Origin: Liolophura sinensis | Taxonomy: Eukaryota > Mollusca > Polyplacophora > Chitonida > Chitonidae | Assembly: GCF_032854445.1 (NCBI RefSeq) | Contig: NC_088306.1 | Location: 11,157,386 to 11,221,385 of the forward strand | Length of the DNA stretch: 64,000 nucleotides | Reading direction: 5' to 3' | Shown: piece after piece, positions 57,201-59,737 of the stretch | Layout: every line of letters begins with the position of its first letter | Position numbering within the stretch: the stretch's first letter is position 1 | The notes under the pieces: model-generated | The model's input: the letters and a program-made list of their open reading frames with translations, nothing else | Told to the model about the DNA's origin: nothing | Database searches by the model: none | Position numbers and translations under genes: made by a program

Positions 57201-59737
57201 ATGAATAACAGAGCCGGACATGAATAACAGAACCAGACATGAATAACAGAACCGGACATGAATAACAGAGCTGGACATGAATAACAGAGCCGGACATGAA
57301 TAACAGAACCGGATATGAATAACAAAGCATGTAATGGGAACCCATCAAACGCAAGGTAGTGGCACCTGAATGTCATTTTATCGACATCAAACATTCGTTT
57401 CCCCAGCCCATCGTGATGATTTCACTGTAAAGGCAGGACAAAATTAGAGTAGAAACCAATACGCTGTATTGTAGATATTGCGCTACAATGCTTCAATGTT
57501 GACGTAAAAACAGCTCATGGTACTGCTGTACACTAGCACCGCTTACTGCCTTCCCACTTAAATTTATGTAGAACGAAGAGAAGTGCTTAATCTCACCTTC
57601 TTGCGATTTCATATTCTTTCGCCTCATAATATAACTTTGCAATCTGATATCCCCGTGCATTTCTCTGGAATAGAAAGTTTCAATGGCAAAAATGTAAAAG
57701 ATATACATGGGTTTCAACAAATTGCTTGAAAACTGATACCCAAAATAACTTCAAAGACAAGTACCCTGACAGACACCAATTTTAACAGCTACATGACTGC
57801 AGATGAAAATTGGTTCAAACATATAATTCATCACAGTGCACCACAGAGTTTTTACACTGCAACCGTTTCACCTGTCAGAGTTATTCTACGTATTGCCATG
57901 AGTCACTATGGACCTTGTCACAAGGACTAGTACATATCGTTAGATAATATGGCTACAGATCAGAGAATACATCTCTGTATGACCATCATGCTGCATTTAA
58001 AAAAAAGACAACAACCATTAAGTCATATAAGAAGAGGGATGGAAACATACCAAATGGTATTTTTTTTTTGACATTCCTGGTAACTACATGTACAAATCAA
58101 CTATAATAAGGTGGGTTCATTTGTATGCCGCACACAAAGGTTAACATACAAAACAGGGTTCGGGTTACACAATGGTAAACAGACACAGGTTATAGAAAAA
58201 TAACTCGCACCTAAGAGCATAACATGATAACATGGCGGCGCTTTTCATTGCCTTAGTATGCGCGATTTTTGCTTACTTAGACATACGATATCTCAGTTGT
58301 GCAACACCATGAAAATAAAAAGTTACGTTTTTTTTAAACTTTATTGATGAATATAAACACTTGGTCTAGTGTTGCCTTTTCTTTTGAAATAGCATATCGT
58401 TAGCCTGATCACTTTAGGGTTATGCTACACATAACCCAGAATATGTACATGTACTCATGATGTGATGTAGGTTAGACTTCAAGATGGTGGTCACTTTAGC
58501 CTGTTGTGAGACGTCAGGGACGTTATGTACATCTCGATGAGTTCAGTGTGCTATTTCAAAATTCTGACATTCATCGCAACACACCCAAGCCCATAGCCGC
58601 CTATCAAAATAATCGCCGCACGTTTCGGCACTCCAACTCGATGAGACCGATCTCAATGAAGTCTGATCCATCTAAAGGGACCAAGTGTGCTATTTCAAAA
58701 TTCTGACATTCATCATAACACACCACTTCCATATCTGCCTATCAAAATAATCGCTGCACATTTCGGCACTCCAACTCGATGAGACCGATCTCAATGAAGT
58801 CTAGTCCATCTAGGATTCAGTGTGCTTTTTTACTATTCTGGCAATAATTGTAAGACTGAGTCCACCAACATTCCCATCTCCTTCCAACTTACGGAAATCC
58901 AAATCACATCCTCTGTGCATTTATATGTAATTTTCCACAGGAATCTATCCATTGCTCTTTGCAAGAACATCTTCAATCTTCATAATTCAAACCAAAAAGG
59001 CATAAAAAAGAACATGTATTTAAATGCAGGCAAGTTTAGGTACTGTCAGCACGGACTTCATTGAAACTGGCTGCACTGAGTTGGAGTGCACAGATGTGTG
59101 GCGATTTGTCTGAGAGGTAGAGATGGACTCTGTGTTATGCTGAATGTCAGAATTTTAAAATACCACATCTAGATGGACTAATTCAAGTTGACGTTGACGT
59201 CACACAATCTTACCTGCAATAAAAATTAAAGTTCTTTTTTATGCCTTTTTGGATTGAATTAAGAAGGTTGAAGCTGTTTTTGCAGTTGGCAATGGAAACA
59301 TAATAGTTTTCTCAGGGATTCAAACCCAGAAGAAGGTTATGTGACACTTCAAAATGGCTGTCAACAGCAAGACACTCAGTACGGCCTAAGTTCTAGCAGT
59401 CAATGTGACCGCAACGCTGCAAGTTAATTAGCTTCATTGGTGAGGATAGTAAATTAAGTGGACAGTACTAGAGATTCCACCATATAAATGTGCAGAGGAG
59501 GTGAGATTGATTGCCATAAGTGGGAAAGAAATGAGAGTTGGAAATCCGCGCCATGTCTGTAAAGAGGCGGCTATGGACTCGGTGTTACAATGAATGTCAG
59601 GATATTAAAATAGCACATTGAGCCTGTATAAATCAACGAGTGTAAACAAGTGTTGTTTTCACCTCTTTTTCGTCCTTGATCCTCGCCAACACACTGGAGA
59701 CGTGACGATCGACGTCTTGCTTAGTCCTGTACATCAT
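106..59737 (-). CDS. RANBP2: RANBP2/Nup358 nucleoporin, 48 coding exons, 3' end outside the window
   Basis: This is the large nucleoporin of the cytoplasmic filaments of the nuclear pore, which binds Ran-GTP through RanBDs, acts as a SUMO E3 ligase and anchors transport complexes. Exons in transcript order: 59663-59737, 57597-57664, 56703-56816, 51835-51878, 48736-48782, 48472-48531, 48033-48101, 45776-45937, 44232-44362, 43032-43161, 41895-42066, 40740-40961, 39834-39923, 39138-39229, 38632-38810, 37068-37188, 35991-36112, 34828-35029, 33146-33295, 32254-32326, 31390-31595, 29799-29975, 25387-29407, 24276-24503, 23257-23319, 21859-21960, 21118-21273, 19928-20050, 19147-19322, 16855-16930, fifteen array exons (8947-16153), 3988-4214, 754-881, 106-232. 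Every junction is GT/AG and the phases chain without a stop, giving 3,235 codons in the window. The N-terminal exons follow vertebrate RANBP2 colinearly. The last exon ends at a donor, so the stop, and any cyclophilin domain, would lie beyond position 1. Exon borders are predicted by eye. Confidence 0.95.
233..753 (-). other. RANBP2 intron, nothing recognised
   Basis: Unique AT-rich sequence between RanBD4 exons; I see no repeat or gene in it. Confidence 0.6.
754..881 (-). CDS. RANBP2: RANBP2 exon 47 (RanBD4, middle)
   Basis: This 128-nt exon runs from phase 0 to phase 2: [20 protein letters not shown] then [15 protein letters not shown]. It keeps GMGDLKVL and K-x-CNH, but the RRDQ signature is replaced. 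Confidence 0.88.
1092..1232 (-). mobile_element. Degenerate SINE fragment
   Basis: ATGTCGTACTAAAGAATATT...CAGCAGCTAG and the GGTTGCTGTCAGACC block match the common tRNA-SINE. It is old and diverged. Confidence 0.65.
1245..1480 (-). mobile_element. SINE fragment with internal duplication
   Basis: A 3' SINE block (CAGCATTATGGTGGGAGGAAA to GGTTGCTGGCAGA) occurs twice about 109 bp apart, joined by the shared non-SINE stretch GTGTAGACAAACAAAAGCAC. The duplication therefore happened after insertion. Confidence 0.75.
1737..3464. repeat. 83-bp satellite-like tandem array, about 21 copies
   Basis: Nearly identical 83-bp units. Each unit contains the palindrome CCATGTCTGT/ACAGACATGG around TTCCATGGA. 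A few copies carry GAGAGAC instead of GAGGGAC (around 2660-2760). The near-identity implies recent amplification or ongoing conversion. Staggered 60-codon frames across it are an artefact of the repeat. It lies in the intron between exons 47 and 46. Confidence 0.97.
3988..4214 (-). CDS. RANBP2: RANBP2 exon 46 (acidic segment and start of RanBD4)
   Basis: This 227-nt exon runs from phase 1 to phase 0. A strongly acidic run (about 25 Glu/Asp within 35 residues) follows [16 protein letters not shown]. It then enters a RanBD with [17 protein letters not shown]. Its entry phase matches the exit phase of the 105-bp array. Acceptor ATTTCAG, donor GTAAGAGG. Confidence 0.9.
5105..5795. repeat. Compound tandem array: ~183-bp units containing an 18-bp sub-repeat
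   Basis: About 3.7 copies of a unit running from TTTAGGGACGTCCTAC through GAACATGCAGTTTGCAGCAAG. Each includes 2-4 tandem copies of GGGAACAAGTCACCTATA. Lies in the intron between exons 46 and the array. Confidence 0.93.
5796..7265. other. Intronic stretch without recognised gene
   Basis: A 98-codon plus-strand frame at 6591-6887 shows no family signature, coding bias or splice context that I trust. Otherwise only the poly-C run stands out. Confidence 0.5.
6255..6271. repeat. Poly-C tract
   Basis: A run of about 16 C residues in an intron; its length is likely polymorphic and error-prone in assembly. Confidence 0.85.
7271..8411. repeat. 42-bp minisatellite, about 27 copies
   Basis: The unit runs ACCATATGGATATACTGAGG then GACAAATGGACAAAACCACC with few substitutions. 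As 42 is a multiple of 3 and the unit lacks stops in several frames, long frames open on both strands (up to 416 codons on minus; [14 protein letters not shown] repeats on plus). I regard these as by-products. It lies in a RANBP2 intron. Confidence 0.95.
8654..8686. repeat. A-rich simple repeat
   Basis: (A)nG runs within an intron, 260 bp from the last 105-bp exon. Preceded by a short duplicated AATCATGCCAAGTGGACAAA. Confidence 0.8.
10004..10109 (-). pseudogene. Decayed copy of the 105-bp exon with lost donor
   Basis: This copy has one extra base (106 nt, frameshift), and the donor position reads AT instead of GT (CAG|ATATTATG). Both defects make it unusable as an exon. Confidence 0.85.
10960..13123 (-). 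other. 2.16-kb spacer inside the exon array, no exon copies
   Basis: It separates the tight 170-bp-period block (8.9-11.0 kb) from the widely spaced block (13.1-16.2 kb). It contains a 20-base G-rich run at 11524-11545 (TGGGTGGGGGGTGGGGG) but no copy of the 105-bp exon and no recognised gene. Confidence 0.6.
13806..13915 (-). pseudogene. Decayed copy of the 105-bp exon
   Basis: This is the sister of 14928-15037: same 110-nt length, same in-frame stop, same donor GTCCTAGG. If included in mRNA it would truncate the protein, so it is presumably skipped. Confidence 0.85.
14928..15037 (-). pseudogene. Decayed copy of the 105-bp exon
   Basis: This copy is 110 nt long (5 extra near the 3' end), so it shifts frame, and it carries an in-frame TAG where intact copies read ACA GGG. 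The donor GTCCTAGG and acceptor TTGTAG remain. It shares its defects with the copy at 13806-13915, so the two derive from one already-broken exon by segmental duplication. Confidence 0.85.
16171..16537 (-). mobile_element. Composite of two tRNA-SINE families
   Basis: The left part (16171-16293) is the common SINE 3' end behind a TTTA tail. The right part (16294-16537) is a second family (GCTTCGCTGAGACGCCTTAC to TGAGCCATCATGGGG), whose end reads on minus as a tRNA-like TGGCTCAGTTGGAAGAGCG. The second family recurs at 45045-45400. Confidence 0.8.
16855..16930 (-). CDS. RANBP2: RANBP2 exon 30 (RanBD3, C-terminal helix)
   Basis: This 76-nt exon runs from phase 0 to phase 1: [19 protein letters not shown]. 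It is the final RanBD helix (compare ALFKCKFEEAQ). Its phase-1 end matches the 5' phase of the repeated 105-bp exons that follow. Confidence 0.92.
16980..17202 (-). mobile_element. tRNA-SINE, nearly full length, internal deletion
   Basis: Minus-oriented: GATTGGTGTTTTACATCGTA at its 3' end and a tRNA-like head ending AAGGCCCC. Part of the GGCGGCCAGCATT block is deleted. Confidence 0.88.
17505..17761 (-). mobile_element. tRNA-SINE, full length
   Basis: Runs from TTTGATTGGCCTTTTACGCC to CTGAGCCACAGAGGCCCC. The head contains the B-box complement GGACTTGAACTCAC. Confidence 0.92.
17762..19146. other. Intron 29-30 remainder, no gene recognised
   Basis: A 144-codon plus-strand frame at 18487-18921 has no recognisable family and no splice or promoter support. 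The rest is unique sequence. Confidence 0.5.
19147..19322 (-). CDS. RANBP2: RANBP2 exon 29 (RanBD3, middle)
   Basis: This 176-nt exon runs from phase 1 to phase 0. It encodes [19 protein letters not shown], then [20 protein letters not shown] and IKFK. The RRDQ and CNH signatures are intact. Confidence 0.95.
19585..19933. repeat. 31-bp minisatellite made of copies of the exon 28 5' splice site
   Basis: On the minus strand each unit reads CACAGGGGAACTG|GTGAGATTTTATGTGAAA (29-31 bp), repeated about 12 times. The first unit is the real end of exon 28 and its donor. The others are downstream decoy donors within the intron. Confidence 0.93.
19928..20050 (-). CDS. RANBP2: RANBP2 exon 28 (RanBD3, first part)
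   Basis: This 123-nt exon is phase 1-1: [20 protein letters not shown] then [19 protein letters not shown]. Its 3' end and donor (CAGGGAAACTG|GTGAG) are the source of a 31-bp tandem array in the downstream intron. Confidence 0.94.
20322..20470 (-). mobile_element. tRNA-SINE, 5'-truncated
   Basis: Tail plus TTGGTGTTTTACGCCGTACT block, ending at CAGACCTTCCCACATACC; the tRNA head is absent. Confidence 0.9.
20811..20977 (-). mobile_element. tRNA-SINE, 5'-truncated
   Basis: TTGGTGTTTTATGCCATACT to GAGGAAGCCAGC; no tRNA head. Confidence 0.9.
21118..21273 (-). CDS. RANBP2: RANBP2 exon 27 (FG plus RanBD3 lead-in)
   Basis: This exon is 156 nt, phase 1-1. It contains [15 protein letters not shown], an acidic run, then [19 protein letters not shown], the canonical RanBD lead-in (vertebrate [20 protein letters not shown]). 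Confidence 0.95.
21859..21960 (-). CDS. RANBP2: RANBP2 exon 26 (FG linker)
   Basis: This 102-nt exon is phase 1-1. It encodes [19 protein letters not shown], like the FGSSTGLSFADLASSNS segment upstream of the last vertebrate RanBD. Confidence 0.9.
22042..22172 (-). mobile_element. tRNA-SINE fragment
   Basis: GGATTGGTGTTTTACACGAT to GGTTGCTGACAGCCC, diverged. It abuts the MITE-like element that follows. Confidence 0.85.
22173..22791. mobile_element. MITE-like element with terminal inverted repeats (copy 1)
   Basis: The left end CCTGGGATTTCATAC and right end GTATGAATCTCTG are inverted. The interior matches 49032-50811 in order (TTTTTTCTGGTCCA, TATACAGTTTG, AGAAGCTCACTCA, GGTCCACAGGAGA, ACTGAATTT, GGGTCTAAAAT). 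No transposase is visible. Confidence 0.75.
22979..23103 (-). mobile_element. tRNA-SINE, 5'-truncated
   Basis: ATTTGATTGGTATTTTACGC to CCCACAACCATCTACAG. Confidence 0.9.
23257..23319 (-). CDS. RANBP2: RANBP2 exon 25 (small FG-linker exon)
   Basis: This 63-nt exon is phase 1-1: [20 protein letters not shown]. It contains one FG dipeptide. It is symmetric, so it can be skipped without a frameshift. Acceptor ATTTCAG, donor GTGAGTGG. Confidence 0.85.
23320..24275 (-). other. RANBP2 intron, nothing recognised
   Basis: Unique sequence with short A-runs and a (CATA)n stretch near 23590; no gene or known repeat seen. Confidence 0.55.
24276..24503 (-). CDS. RANBP2: RANBP2 exon 24: single SUMO-E3 internal-repeat (IR-like) segment with SIM
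   Basis: This 228-nt exon is phase 1-1. [19 protein letters not shown] then [12 protein letters not shown] corresponds to the vertebrate IR1/IR2 pattern (DVLIVYELTPTAEQ and LKLPPTFF). VVFV beside an acidic run is a classical SUMO-interacting motif. Only one such repeat is present, followed by CPGCLGC and a basic tail RRRSPRKS. In vertebrates IR1-M-IR2 binds UBC9 and SUMO-RanGAP1. The acceptor is a tandem NAGNAG (GCAGCAG): using the second AG removes one alanine. Confidence 0.9.
24797..24956 (-). mobile_element. tRNA-SINE, diverged
   Basis: Tail TTTATTTATTTATTCGATTG and GGTGTTTTATGCCATGCTTA, followed by weakened core and GGAGAGGAAAGC. Confidence 0.82.
25387..29407 (-). CDS. RANBP2: RANBP2 exon 23: giant exon with RanBD1, two zinc fingers, FG repeats and RanBD2
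   Basis: This 4,021-nt exon runs from phase 0 to phase 1 and adds 1,340 residues. In order it holds: a Pro/Gly/Tyr-rich segment with an acidic stretch; a degenerate RanBD-like segment (28121-28441); FG and linker sequence; RanBD1 (27176-27604, with [17 protein letters not shown] and [14 protein letters not shown]); RanBP2-type zinc finger 1 (26984-27073); FxFG repeats; zinc finger 2 (26465-26554); more FG repeats; and RanBD2 (25457-25870, with [19 protein letters not shown] and [14 protein letters not shown]). I count about 12 FG dipeptides. A giant central exon is also typical of vertebrate RANBP2. RanBDs bind Ran-GTP on the cytoplasmic filaments; FG repeats bind importin-beta-type receptors. 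The overlapping antisense frames in this exon are shadows. Confidence 0.97.
25457..25870 (-). other. RANBP2: RanBD2
   Basis: This is a complete Ran[87 protein letters not shown]. It is the last domain of the giant exon. Confidence 0.96.
26465..26554 (-). other. RANBP2: RanBP2-type zinc finger 2
   Basis: The motif is [12 protein letters not shown] followed by [10 protein letters not shown], the same C-x2-C-x10-C-x2-C spacing as finger 1. It is preceded by a repeated SELFKKPEG lead. The two fingers clearly arose by internal duplication, lead-in (LSELFK) included. Vertebrate RANBP2 has more fingers. Confidence 0.95.
26984..27073 (-). other. RANBP2: RanBP2-type zinc finger 1
   Basis: The motif is [12 protein letters not shown], ten residues, then CPACGNL: C-x2-C-x10-C-x2-C with the W that precedes the first Cys. 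This is the RanBP2-type (NZF-like) finger; in vertebrates these bind Ran-GDP and other partners. Confidence 0.95.
27176..27604 (-). other. RANBP2: RanBD1 (Ran-binding domain)
   Basis: This is a full RanBD. The lead-in [20 protein letters not shown] is followed by [40 protein letters not shown] and [20 protein letters not shown]. All signature motifs of a Ran-GTP-binding RanBD are present. Confidence 0.97.
28121..28441 (-). other. RANBP2: Degenerate RanBD-like domain inside exon 23
   Basis: Residues about 323-429 of exon 23 run from [17 protein letters not shown] to [14 protein letters not shown]. They keep the RanBD outline: an LLFAGRATI first strand (compare LFSERCRLF), [15 protein letters not shown] (compare [15 protein letters not shown]), TFEWTK (compare WCWNAVDY), and [20 protein letters not shown] (compare [20 protein letters not shown]). 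The WKERG and RRDQ signatures are missing. I infer a diverged RanBD or PH-like fold that may not bind Ran; it is not one of the four obvious RanBDs. Confidence 0.55.
29799..29975 (-). CDS. RANBP2: RANBP2 exon 22 (coiled coil)
   Basis: This exon has 59 codons in phase 0-0. [20 protein letters not shown] and [20 protein letters not shown] form a heptad-rich helix, probably a short coiled coil. It sits where vertebrate RANBP2 has LLKMICQQVEAIKKEMQELK. Confidence 0.9.
30101..30398 (+). mobile_element. Full-length tRNA-SINE with perfect target-site duplication
   Basis: The 11-bp direct repeat AAACCACATCT (30101-30111 and 30388-30398) flanks a SINE from GGGGGCTTCCGTGGCTCAG to its (AAAT)n tail. Pol III A box (TGGCTCAGTTGG) and B box (GAGTTCAAGTCC) are both readable in the head. 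Confidence 0.95.
31390..31595 (-). CDS. RANBP2: RANBP2 exon 21 (Ser/Pro-rich linker)
   Basis: This 206-nt exon runs from phase 1 to phase 0. It encodes a low-complexity linker with [19 protein letters not shown]. The position matches the STPSPTRYSLSPSKSYKYSPKTPP linker of vertebrates, although sequence similarity is weak. Confidence 0.85.
32254..32326 (-). CDS. RANBP2: RANBP2 exon 20
   Basis: This 73-nt exon runs from phase 0 to phase 1: [19 protein letters not shown]. It corresponds to the end of the N-terminal helical domain (VKEMLNSVMQELEDY in vertebrates). Acceptor TTGTAG, donor GTAACATT. Confidence 0.85.
32389..32420 (+). repeat. Poly-G tract
   Basis: More than 25 G in 32 bases, interrupted once or twice. 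Located in a RANBP2 intron close to exon 20, so the pre-mRNA carries poly-C here. Confidence 0.9.
32592..32700 (+). mobile_element. tRNA-SINE 3' fragment
   Basis: GGGCTCTGCCCAGTTTCCTT to an (AAAT)n tail; the 5' two-thirds are missing. Confidence 0.88.
33146..33295 (-). CDS. RANBP2: RANBP2 exon 19
   Basis: This exon has 50 codons in phase 0-0: [16 protein letters not shown] and [18 protein letters not shown]. It matches the NYLRKTRDYLIKIIDD region. The donor is GTTAGT, a non-consensus but valid GT. Confidence 0.88.
33712..34005 (-). mobile_element. Full-length tRNA-SINE inserted into the 50-bp minisatellite
   Basis: The target-site duplication ACCTCTATTTA (33712-33722, 33995-34005) is itself part of the 50-bp repeat unit. 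The SINE therefore jumped into the array and split off a left remnant (about 33690-33722). Confidence 0.92.
34006..34840. repeat. 50-bp minisatellite made of copies of the exon 18 5' splice site
   Basis: The minus-strand unit is CTACGCAGCACAG|GTAGTG followed by AAGTCATCATGGTCAGGTA, repeated about 17 times. The most upstream unit overlaps the real end and donor of exon 18 (34828). Two alternating subtypes (GTTACCTCTTTTTACC and GTAACCTCTATTTACT) show a higher-order pattern. Confidence 0.95.
34828..35029 (-). CDS. RANBP2: RANBP2 exon 18, with its donor copied into a minisatellite
   Basis: This 202-nt exon runs from phase 2 to phase 0. It contains [20 protein letters not shown] and [16 protein letters not shown], matching AITAFESIKSVVSYWNLAL-type sequence in RANBP2. 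The last dozen exon bases and the donor GTAGTG are repeated about 16 more times downstream in the intron (see the 50-bp array), so alternative donors exist. Confidence 0.9.
35043..35480. repeat. Degenerate ~25-bp tandem repeat
   Basis: TAATATTGGGTCAGTAACTG-type units, roughly 17 copies with many indels, starting 14 bp upstream of the exon 18 acceptor side. Diverged remnants continue to about 35740. Confidence 0.85.
35991..36112 (-). CDS. RANBP2: RANBP2 exon 17
   Basis: This 122-nt exon runs from phase 0 to phase 2. It ends [16 protein letters not shown], matching SVHYWKKVLPLLKIIKK of vertebrate RANBP2. The acceptor is CACATAG. Confidence 0.92.
37068..37188 (-). CDS. RANBP2: RANBP2 exon 16
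   Basis: This 121-nt exon runs from phase 2 to phase 0. It encodes [20 protein letters not shown], followed by a segment like LQPALLVHWAECL. It is part of the N-terminal helical domain. Confidence 0.93.
37284..37345 (+). repeat. G-rich tract with G-quadruplex pattern
   Basis: GGGGGGAGACTGGGTGGGGG then TTTGGGGGTGTGGG then TTGGGGGG. There are more than four runs of three or more G separated by 1-6 bases on the plus strand, the template strand for RANBP2. Confidence 0.85.
37962..38098 (-). mobile_element. tRNA-SINE, 5'-truncated
   Basis: (TTTA)n tail, TTGGTGTTTTAGGCCATACT, ending at GGTTGCTGC. Confidence 0.9.
38632..38810 (-). CDS. RANBP2: RANBP2 exon 15
   Basis: This 179-nt exon runs from phase 0 to phase 2. 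It begins [17 protein letters not shown] and contains [20 protein letters not shown], matching VCKQLCTERQKSWWDAVCTL of vertebrate RANBP2. Confidence 0.94.
39138..39229 (-). CDS. RANBP2: RANBP2 exon 14
   Basis: This 92-nt exon runs from phase 1 to phase 0. It ends [16 protein letters not shown], matching LETNAPESICILDLE of vertebrate RANBP2. Confidence 0.93.
39834..39923 (-). CDS. RANBP2: RANBP2 exon 13
   Basis: This exon is 90 nt, phase 1-1. It encodes [20 protein letters not shown], the counterpart of the GSLQHLTWLGLQW helix. Confidence 0.92.
40080..40190 (-). mobile_element. tRNA-SINE, 5'-truncated
   Basis: GATTGGTGTTTTACGCCGTA to GGCAGAGCCCGG. Confidence 0.9.
40740..40961 (-). CDS. RANBP2: RANBP2 exon 12
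   Basis: This exon is 222 nt, phase 1-1. It encodes [20 protein letters not shown] and [13 protein letters not shown], aligning with the GHMLLNLSRGKQDFLKEI and ALYDALFS blocks of RANBP2. Confidence 0.93.
41071..41205 (-). mobile_element. Old SINE fragment
   Basis: TTTATTTGATTG followed by a diverged core, with a duplicated GGAAACCG segment. Confidence 0.6.
41254..41488 (-). mobile_element. tRNA-SINE, almost full length
   Basis: TTGGTGTTTTACGCTGTACT to GTTAGGAGGCCCCC; small deletions in the head. Confidence 0.9.
41895..42066 (-). CDS. RANBP2: RANBP2 exon 11
   Basis: This 172-nt exon runs from phase 0 to phase 1. It begins [20 protein letters not shown], the counterpart of VQWRALSELAALCYLIAFQ, and ends with the [16 protein letters not shown] segment. 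Confidence 0.93.
42067..44231 (-). other. Introns around exon 10, nothing recognised outside the exon
   Basis: Apart from exon 10 (43032-43161) this stretch is unique sequence. Plus-strand frames of 60-85 codons here show no family signature. Confidence 0.5.
43032..43161 (-). CDS. RANBP2: RANBP2 exon 10
   Basis: This 130-nt exon runs from phase 2 to phase 0. It encodes [20 protein letters not shown], matching FLEMKGHFYMHAGSLLLKM of vertebrate RANBP2. Confidence 0.93.
44232..44362 (-). CDS. RANBP2: RANBP2 exon 9
   Basis: This 131-nt exon runs from phase 0 to phase 2. It encodes the helical segment with [18 protein letters not shown] and belongs to the N-terminal alpha-helical domain. Donor GTAAGG. 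Confidence 0.9.
44625..44753 (-). mobile_element. tRNA-SINE, truncated with internal deletion
   Basis: GATTGGTGTTTTACGGCGTA to CACTTACGGCTGGC; the GGTGGGAGGAAACC block is deleted. Confidence 0.88.
45045..45400 (-). mobile_element. Second-family tRNA-derived SINE
   Basis: GAGTGAGTGGGTGCTTGGGG, GTTTAACGGCGTACTTAACA, then GCTTCACTGAGACGACTTAC, ending CTATGCTATCGTAGCCGG. Shares its core with 16294-16537. This copy includes the 5' GTTTAACGGCGTACT part missing there. Confidence 0.78.
45594..45755. repeat. 18-bp minisatellite, 9 copies
   Basis: ATGTGCTGAGAAAAGACC-type units just downstream (in transcript sense) of the exon 8 donor. The donor itself is not included. Confidence 0.9.
45776..45937 (-). 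CDS. RANBP2: RANBP2 exon 8
   Basis: This exon has 54 codons in phase 0-0. It begins [18 protein letters not shown] and ends [12 protein letters not shown], aligning with VRPDDVHVNIRLVEVYRST and the following helices of vertebrate RANBP2. An 18-bp minisatellite begins about 20 bp into the downstream intron. Confidence 0.93.
46210..46960. mobile_element. Foldback element: ~250-bp inverted arms
   Basis: The left arm (about 46210-46465) and right arm (about 46705-46960) are inverted: AAACAGTGCA against TGCACTGTTT at the tips, then CAGGTGCAGTTGTGCGCTAA with GGGCATGCGCAAACT, and AAAGGAGTCAACCAGATTTT. Arms are diverged. No coding sequence is visible. Confidence 0.82.
47593..47852 (+). mobile_element. 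Full-length tRNA-SINE
   Basis: Head CAGTCGGTTAGCGCGCTAGC with B box GAGTTCAAGACC, 3' block ending GGCGTAAAACACCAATCAAA and an A-rich tail. Confidence 0.93.
48033..48101 (-). CDS. RANBP2: RANBP2 exon 7
   Basis: This exon has 23 codons in phase 0-0, ending [12 protein letters not shown]. It corresponds to the WNKLFDLIQSEL region of vertebrate RANBP2. Confidence 0.9.
48472..48531 (-). CDS. RANBP2: RANBP2 exon 6
   Basis: This exon has 20 codons in phase 0-0: [20 protein letters not shown]. It is a clear counterpart of the conserved YWVERAAKLFPGSPAIYKLK block of RANBP2. Confidence 0.93.
48736..48782 (-). CDS. RANBP2: RANBP2 exon 5
   Basis: This 47-nt exon runs from phase 1 to phase 0 and encodes [15 protein letters not shown], which fits the segment before the YWVERAAKLFPGS motif of the family. 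Acceptor TTTTGCAG, donor GTATCAAA. Confidence 0.88.
49032..50811. mobile_element. MITE-like element with TIRs (copy 2, longer)
   Basis: The left end CAGGGATTCATAC and right end GTATGAATCCCTG are a perfect 13-bp terminal inverted repeat. About 1.2 kb in the middle (49160-50365) is absent from copy 1 and contains a SINE fragment. No transposase is recognisable. Confidence 0.78.
49265..49391 (+). mobile_element. tRNA-SINE 3' fragment nested in the MITE-like element
   Basis: AGCAACCTGCGGATGATAG to (AAAT)n; truncated 5'. Confidence 0.9.
51835..51878 (-). CDS. RANBP2: RANBP2 exon 4
   Basis: This 44-nt micro-exon runs from phase 2 to phase 1 and encodes [14 protein letters not shown]. It matches the RSVELNPTQKDLVLK segment of vertebrate RANBP2 and is flanked by introns of 4.8 kb and 3.1 kb. 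Confidence 0.9.
52393..52406. repeat. Poly-C tract
   Basis: Run of C followed by TGACCCCC in an intron. Confidence 0.8.
52793..52922 (-). mobile_element. tRNA-SINE, 5'-truncated
   Basis: ACCATACTCAAGAATATTTC to GCAGGCCTTCCCACGC; the TTGGTGTTTTACG box is degraded. Confidence 0.85.
52925..53050. repeat. Degenerate ~17-bp repeat
   Basis: GGGATAATGTCCTACTG-type units repeated about 7 times with drift. Confidence 0.65.
53086..53124. repeat. C-rich tract
   Basis: About 33 C in 39 bases; G-quadruplex capable on the opposite (RANBP2 sense) strand. Confidence 0.85.
54187..54565. repeat. 38-bp minisatellite, about 10 copies
   Basis: GACTCACTGTGACTGTAATG then CTTATCAAGAAAGATGTT, with one shortened copy. 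Located in the 4.8-kb intron between exons 3 and 4. Confidence 0.93.
54856..55010 (-). mobile_element. tRNA-SINE with internal deletion
   Basis: TTTATTCATTTACTTCACTG and GTATTATGGTGGGAGG, joined to the tRNA head (CTTCAACCCACAGTGACTAC to CACCTGGGCCAC). Confidence 0.8.
55011..56702 (-). other. Intron 3 remainder, nothing recognised
   Basis: AT-rich unique sequence; a 68-codon plus-strand frame at 55462 is without recognisable features. Confidence 0.5.
56703..56816 (-). CDS. RANBP2: RANBP2 exon 3 (TPR)
   Basis: This 114-nt exon is phase 2-2 and encodes a TPR pair including [20 protein letters not shown]. It aligns with the second TPR helix set of RANBP2. Acceptor CCACAG, donor GTATGTGC. Confidence 0.93.
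57200..57333. repeat. 19-bp minisatellite, 7 copies
   Basis: ATGAATAACAGAACCGGAC units in the intron between exons 3 and 2. Confidence 0.92.
57597..57664 (-). CDS. RANBP2: RANBP2 exon 2 (TPR helix)
   Basis: This 68-nt exon runs from phase 0 to phase 2. It encodes [15 protein letters not shown], the first TPR-type helix, nearly identical to the [15 protein letters not shown] stretch of vertebrate RANBP2. Acceptor TTCCAG, donor GTGAGATT. Confidence 0.93.
58545..59620. mobile_element. Foldback element in intron 1, with duplicated left arm
   Basis: CTATTTCAAAATTCTGACAT with CCATAGCCGCCT (58548 on) is inverted at 59563-59616. AAAAAGGCATAAAAAAGAAC (near 59000) is inverted near 59230. The left arm holds two ~146-bp direct copies (about 58545-58690 and 58691-58830). 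A third partial copy lies inverted at 59063-59165. No transposase is visible. Confidence 0.75.
59663..59737 (-). CDS. RANBP2: RANBP2 exon 1 (start codon)
   Basis: The coding start is at 59737 with two adjacent ATGs ([19 protein letters not shown]), which fits the K-x-DVER start of vertebrate RANBP2. The exon has 25 codons, ends in phase 0, and its donor is GTGAAAAC. A CACGTG E-box lies 50 bp upstream at 59787-59792. Either ATG could initiate. Confidence 0.88.
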
